This document shows positions 62,102 through 64,000 of a DNA stretch of 64,000 bases, in pieces (the first letter of the stretch is position 1; each line of letters begins with the position of its first letter). Origin of the DNA: Streptomyces sp. MUM 203J. Its GTDB lineage: Bacteria > Actinomycetota > Actinomycetes > Streptomycetales > Streptomycetaceae. A program made the position numbers and the translations under genes. The notes beneath the pieces are model-generated. The model worked only from the letters and a program-made list of their open reading frames with translations, did no database searches and was not told where the DNA came from. Where the stretch lies: NCBI RefSeq assembly GCF_022414595.1, contig NZ_JADWYO010000014.1, forward strand, positions 41,513 to 105,512. Direction: 5' to 3'.

Positions 62102-62136
62102 ACCATAGGACGGGCCCCGGACTTGGTCAAGACCAA
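62102..62136 (-). promoter_or_regulatory. GntR gene promoter with a DasR-type operator over the -35
   Basis: On the minus strand TTGACC (62130-62125) and TATGGT (62107-62102) are a -35/-10 pair with an ideal 17-nt spacer. The -35 lies inside the perfect palindrome TTGGTC-AA-GACCAA (62123-62136; written on the plus strand), which differs from the DasR-responsive element TTGGTCTAGACCAA by a single base. Repressor binding there would block the promoter. Confidence 0.65.
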
Positions 62137-62262
62137 TCGTCGGCCGCGCGTGCGGCCCCGGGGCGCAATCCGGTCAAGGGCCCCTTGAACTCTTGGCTAC
62201 CAGCCGGTAATCCTTGCTGACGCGCCGTACAGGGCGATGGGCGGACAGGCGAGAGGGGCGGC

Positions 62263-63093
62263 ATGACCAGGGAGATCTCGTTCACGGTGGACGCCCCTCA
62301 GGGGCCGGGCGTGGTGTCCGTACGGTACGAACGGCGTGGTGGCGGCGATCCGTTGCTCCTGCTGCACGGCATCGGCCACCACTGGCAGGCCTGGCGGCCC
62401 GTGCTGGATCTGCTGGCTGCCGAACGGGACGTCATCGCCGTCGACCTGCCCGGTTTCGGCGCCTCCTCCGCCCTGCCCGAGGGCATGGCGTACGACCTGG
62501 CCTCGGTCGTCCCGGTGCTGGACGGGCTCTGCACGGCCCTGGACGTGGACCGGCCGCATGTGGCCGGAAACTCACTGGGCGGGCTGCTCGCCCTGGAGCT
62601 GGGCCGGGCCGGCCTGGTCCGCTCGGTGACCGCCCTGTCCCCCGCCGGCTTCTGGACGGAGGGCGAGCGGCGGTACGCGTTCGGAACGCTCCGGGCCATG
62701 CGCGCGGGGGCGCGGACCCTGCCGGTGCCGCTGGTCGAGCGGCTGTCCCGGTCCGCGGCGGGGCGGGCCGCGCTGGCCGGGACGATCTACGCCCGGCCGG
62801 GGCGCCGTTCCCCCGAGGCGGTGGTCGCGGAGACGCTCGCACTGCGTGAGGCCTCCGGGTTCGACCAGACACTGACCGCCGGACGGGACGTGCTGTTCCT
62901 GGACGACATACGGCACGTGCCCGTCACCATCGCCTGGGGCACCCGGGACCGGCTCCTGCTGCCCCGGCAGGGCCCGCGCGCCAAGCGGGTGGTCCCGGCT
63001 GCCCGTCTGGTACGGCTGCCGGGGTGCGGGCATGTTCCGATGAACGACGATCCGGCCCTGGTCGCCCGCGTCATCCTGGACGGCAGCCGCTGA
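62263..63093 (+). CDS. Alpha/beta-hydrolase
   Basis: 276 residues. LLLLHGIGHHWQAW (oxyanion-hole region), nucleophile elbow VAGNSLGGLLALE (Ser about 107) and the catalytic His in LPGCGHVPMNDDP are intact; Asp of the triad is likely in IAWGTRDRLLLP. An esterase, lipase or epoxide/haloalkane-type hydrolase; no substrate can be inferred. GAGAGGGGCGGC precedes the ATG. Divergent from the GntR gene and possibly controlled by it. Confidence 0.9.
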   Translation: MTREISFTVDAPQGPGVVSVRYERRGGGDPLLLLHGIGHHWQAWRPVLDLLAAERDVIAVDLPGFGASSALPEGMAYDLASVVPVLDGLCTALDVDRPHVAGNSLGGLLALELGRAGLVRSVTALSPAGFWTEGERRYAFGTLRAMRAGARTLPVPLVERLSRSAAGRAALAGTIYARPGRRSPEAVVAETLALREASGFDQTLTAGRDVLFLDDIRHVPVTIAWGTRDRLLLPRQGPRAKRVVPAARLVRLPGCGHVPMNDDPALVARVILDGSR

Positions 63094-64000
63094 CATCCAG
63101 GCGGCCCCGGTCAGTCGCCGGGATCCGCTCCGCCCTGCGCGGGCAGGGCGGGGCGGCGGGTCCGGCAGCGCCGCAGCCAGCAAGCGCGGATCGGATTGCT
63201 GCGCACCGTAGCGCGCCCCACTGACATTGATGCCCGGATCCGGGTGAACGGAGCGTTGTCAGCCTCGGGTTCCACGACCGGAGGCATGACGCGATCCGTG
63301 CGGGCCCCGGCTTCGCCCACCTGTGCGCCCTGGGCTCCTCAGTGTCGGGACGGCCTCTCGGGCCGGAGACCACCGGTGCGCCGGCGCCCACCGGCTCCGG
63401 GGCCCCTCGCGGTTGTTCTCCGCCTTCAGGGCATCGCCCCGCACGGCGGCCCGAGCGCCGCCGGGCGAGGCGGACGACGCCGCCGCGCGCCGCGGTCGGC
63501 GGCGGTGCCCGGTCCCCGCACCGGTGGTGACCGGAAACGGTGACCGGCTGCGGCGCGAGCCGCACTCCCGCCGCGGCCGCCGTCGACGCGCGCCCGGTCG
63601 TACGGAGCGAGGGTCTCGACGGCGCCCGGACCGGATCCGCGGTCTCGCCCCAGTGGCGGCACCGGGAAAGCCGGTGGGTGAACGCCTCACCCGGCGAGCG
63701 CATCGCCGGTGGGAACCCCTCACGGTCACCGGCTGTTCGGGCGCCGTGGCCGCGATCCGACGGTTCGGGGCCCGTCCGGCGAACGAGGCGTCGTCCGCCG
63801 TCCCGCCTCCCGTCCCGCGCCGGAGCCGTCCGCAGCGGTCGTGCCGTGGCCGGGGCCGGGACCGCGGCGCTGCCGGTGGGCCGCCGGGCGTCGGCGGCGC
63901 GGCTTCCGCCGGTCGAGACGGGGGCCGCGGTGACGACGAGCGGGGCGCCGGAGCGCTTCTGCCGACGCCTGTGCCGCTGCCGACGGGGGCGGCCCGGCGG
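63094..64000. other. 907 bp with no gene seen
   Basis: GC-rich sequence on both strands with several long open frames but no recognisable domain, no convincing ribosome binding site and no conserved motif. The frames are Arg/Pro/Gly/Ala-rich as expected for noncoding reading frames at this G+C. It may contain decayed coding sequence or the promoter of a gene beyond the window. Confidence 0.5.

Noticed and set aside
63111..63933. Several open frames in the final 0.9 kb
   Set aside because: All are Arg/Pro/Gly/Ala-rich without motifs or ribosome binding sites, as expected of noncoding frames at this G+C.

Overview
The window is about 72% G+C with very few intergenic A/T runs, strong third-position GC bias, frequent GTG starts and GGAGG-type ribosome binding sites. 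Together with the gene families (MurT/GatD, DUF4389, PadR/TetR/GntR/ROK regulators, sugar ABC importers without their own ATPase, a c-di-AMP riboswitch before an NlpC/P60 hydrolase, a trypsin-STAND NTPase protein) this points to a Streptomyces chromosome. From memory, the order pfkA - ctaG - urease - biotin - DUF21/CBS pair - purB is also that of the S. coelicolor SCO12xx region; no database was searched.

Layout. 0-10 kb: a partial MltG-like protein, a 19-residue hydrophobic peptide gene behind a LexA-box-like palindrome and a hairpin leader, a homodimeric-type ABC exporter, a large FAD/Fe-S oxidoreductase and a heterodimeric ABC exporter with one very degenerate ATP site. 9.6-18.6 kb: a membrane hydrolase, a DEAD/DEAH helicase, DUF6011/DUF4389 genes, an aldo/keto reductase and a PadR-controlled ABC/FtsX operon. 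18.7-25.6 kb: a stand-alone sugar-binding protein, then an alpha-glucoside-type operon (GH13 enzyme, lipoprotein, two permeases). 25.7-34.4 kb: PGRP-type amidase, acyl-CoA dehydrogenase with a divergent TetR gene, peptide deformylase, murT-gatD, pfkA, ctaG and a small membrane protein. 34.4-37.7 kb: a truncated trypsin-co-occurring protein and a trypsin-STAND NTPase whose catalytic serine is a glycine. 37.7-42.3 kb: urease operon ureABCFGD on the minus strand. 42.4-43.8 kb: an orphan Phd/YefM antitoxin diverging from a ClpP-like protein with an Arg in place of the catalytic His, with tandem 9-bp repeats between them. 44-50 kb: riboswitch and NlpC/P60 hydrolase, anti-sigma-type kinase, bioF diverging from bioBAD. 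50-57.4 kb: VOC protein, methyltransferase, MFS exporter, an RHH antitoxin/Fic-like pair with a broken Fic motif, a deleted GNAT pseudogene, two DUF21/CBS proteins and an SGNH hydrolase. 57.5-64 kb: purB, a decayed mug (DNA glycosylase) pseudogene, a hypothetical gene, a ROK regulator, a GntR/UTRA regulator under a DasR-like operator, an alpha/beta hydrolase, and a final 0.9 kb in which I see no gene.

Much of the window is core metabolism and cell envelope: lipid II amidation (MurT/GatD), nitrogen (urease), biotin, purines, glycolysis and oxidase assembly. The accessory signal is decay or repurposing of active sites: a protease lacking its serine, a ClpP lacking its histidine, a Fic protein lacking its histidine, a Walker A lacking its lysine, and two deleted pseudogenes. 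The best candidates for something undescribed are the SOS-box/hairpin/19-residue peptide unit at 573-784 and the ClpP-like locus at 42.5-43.7 kb.
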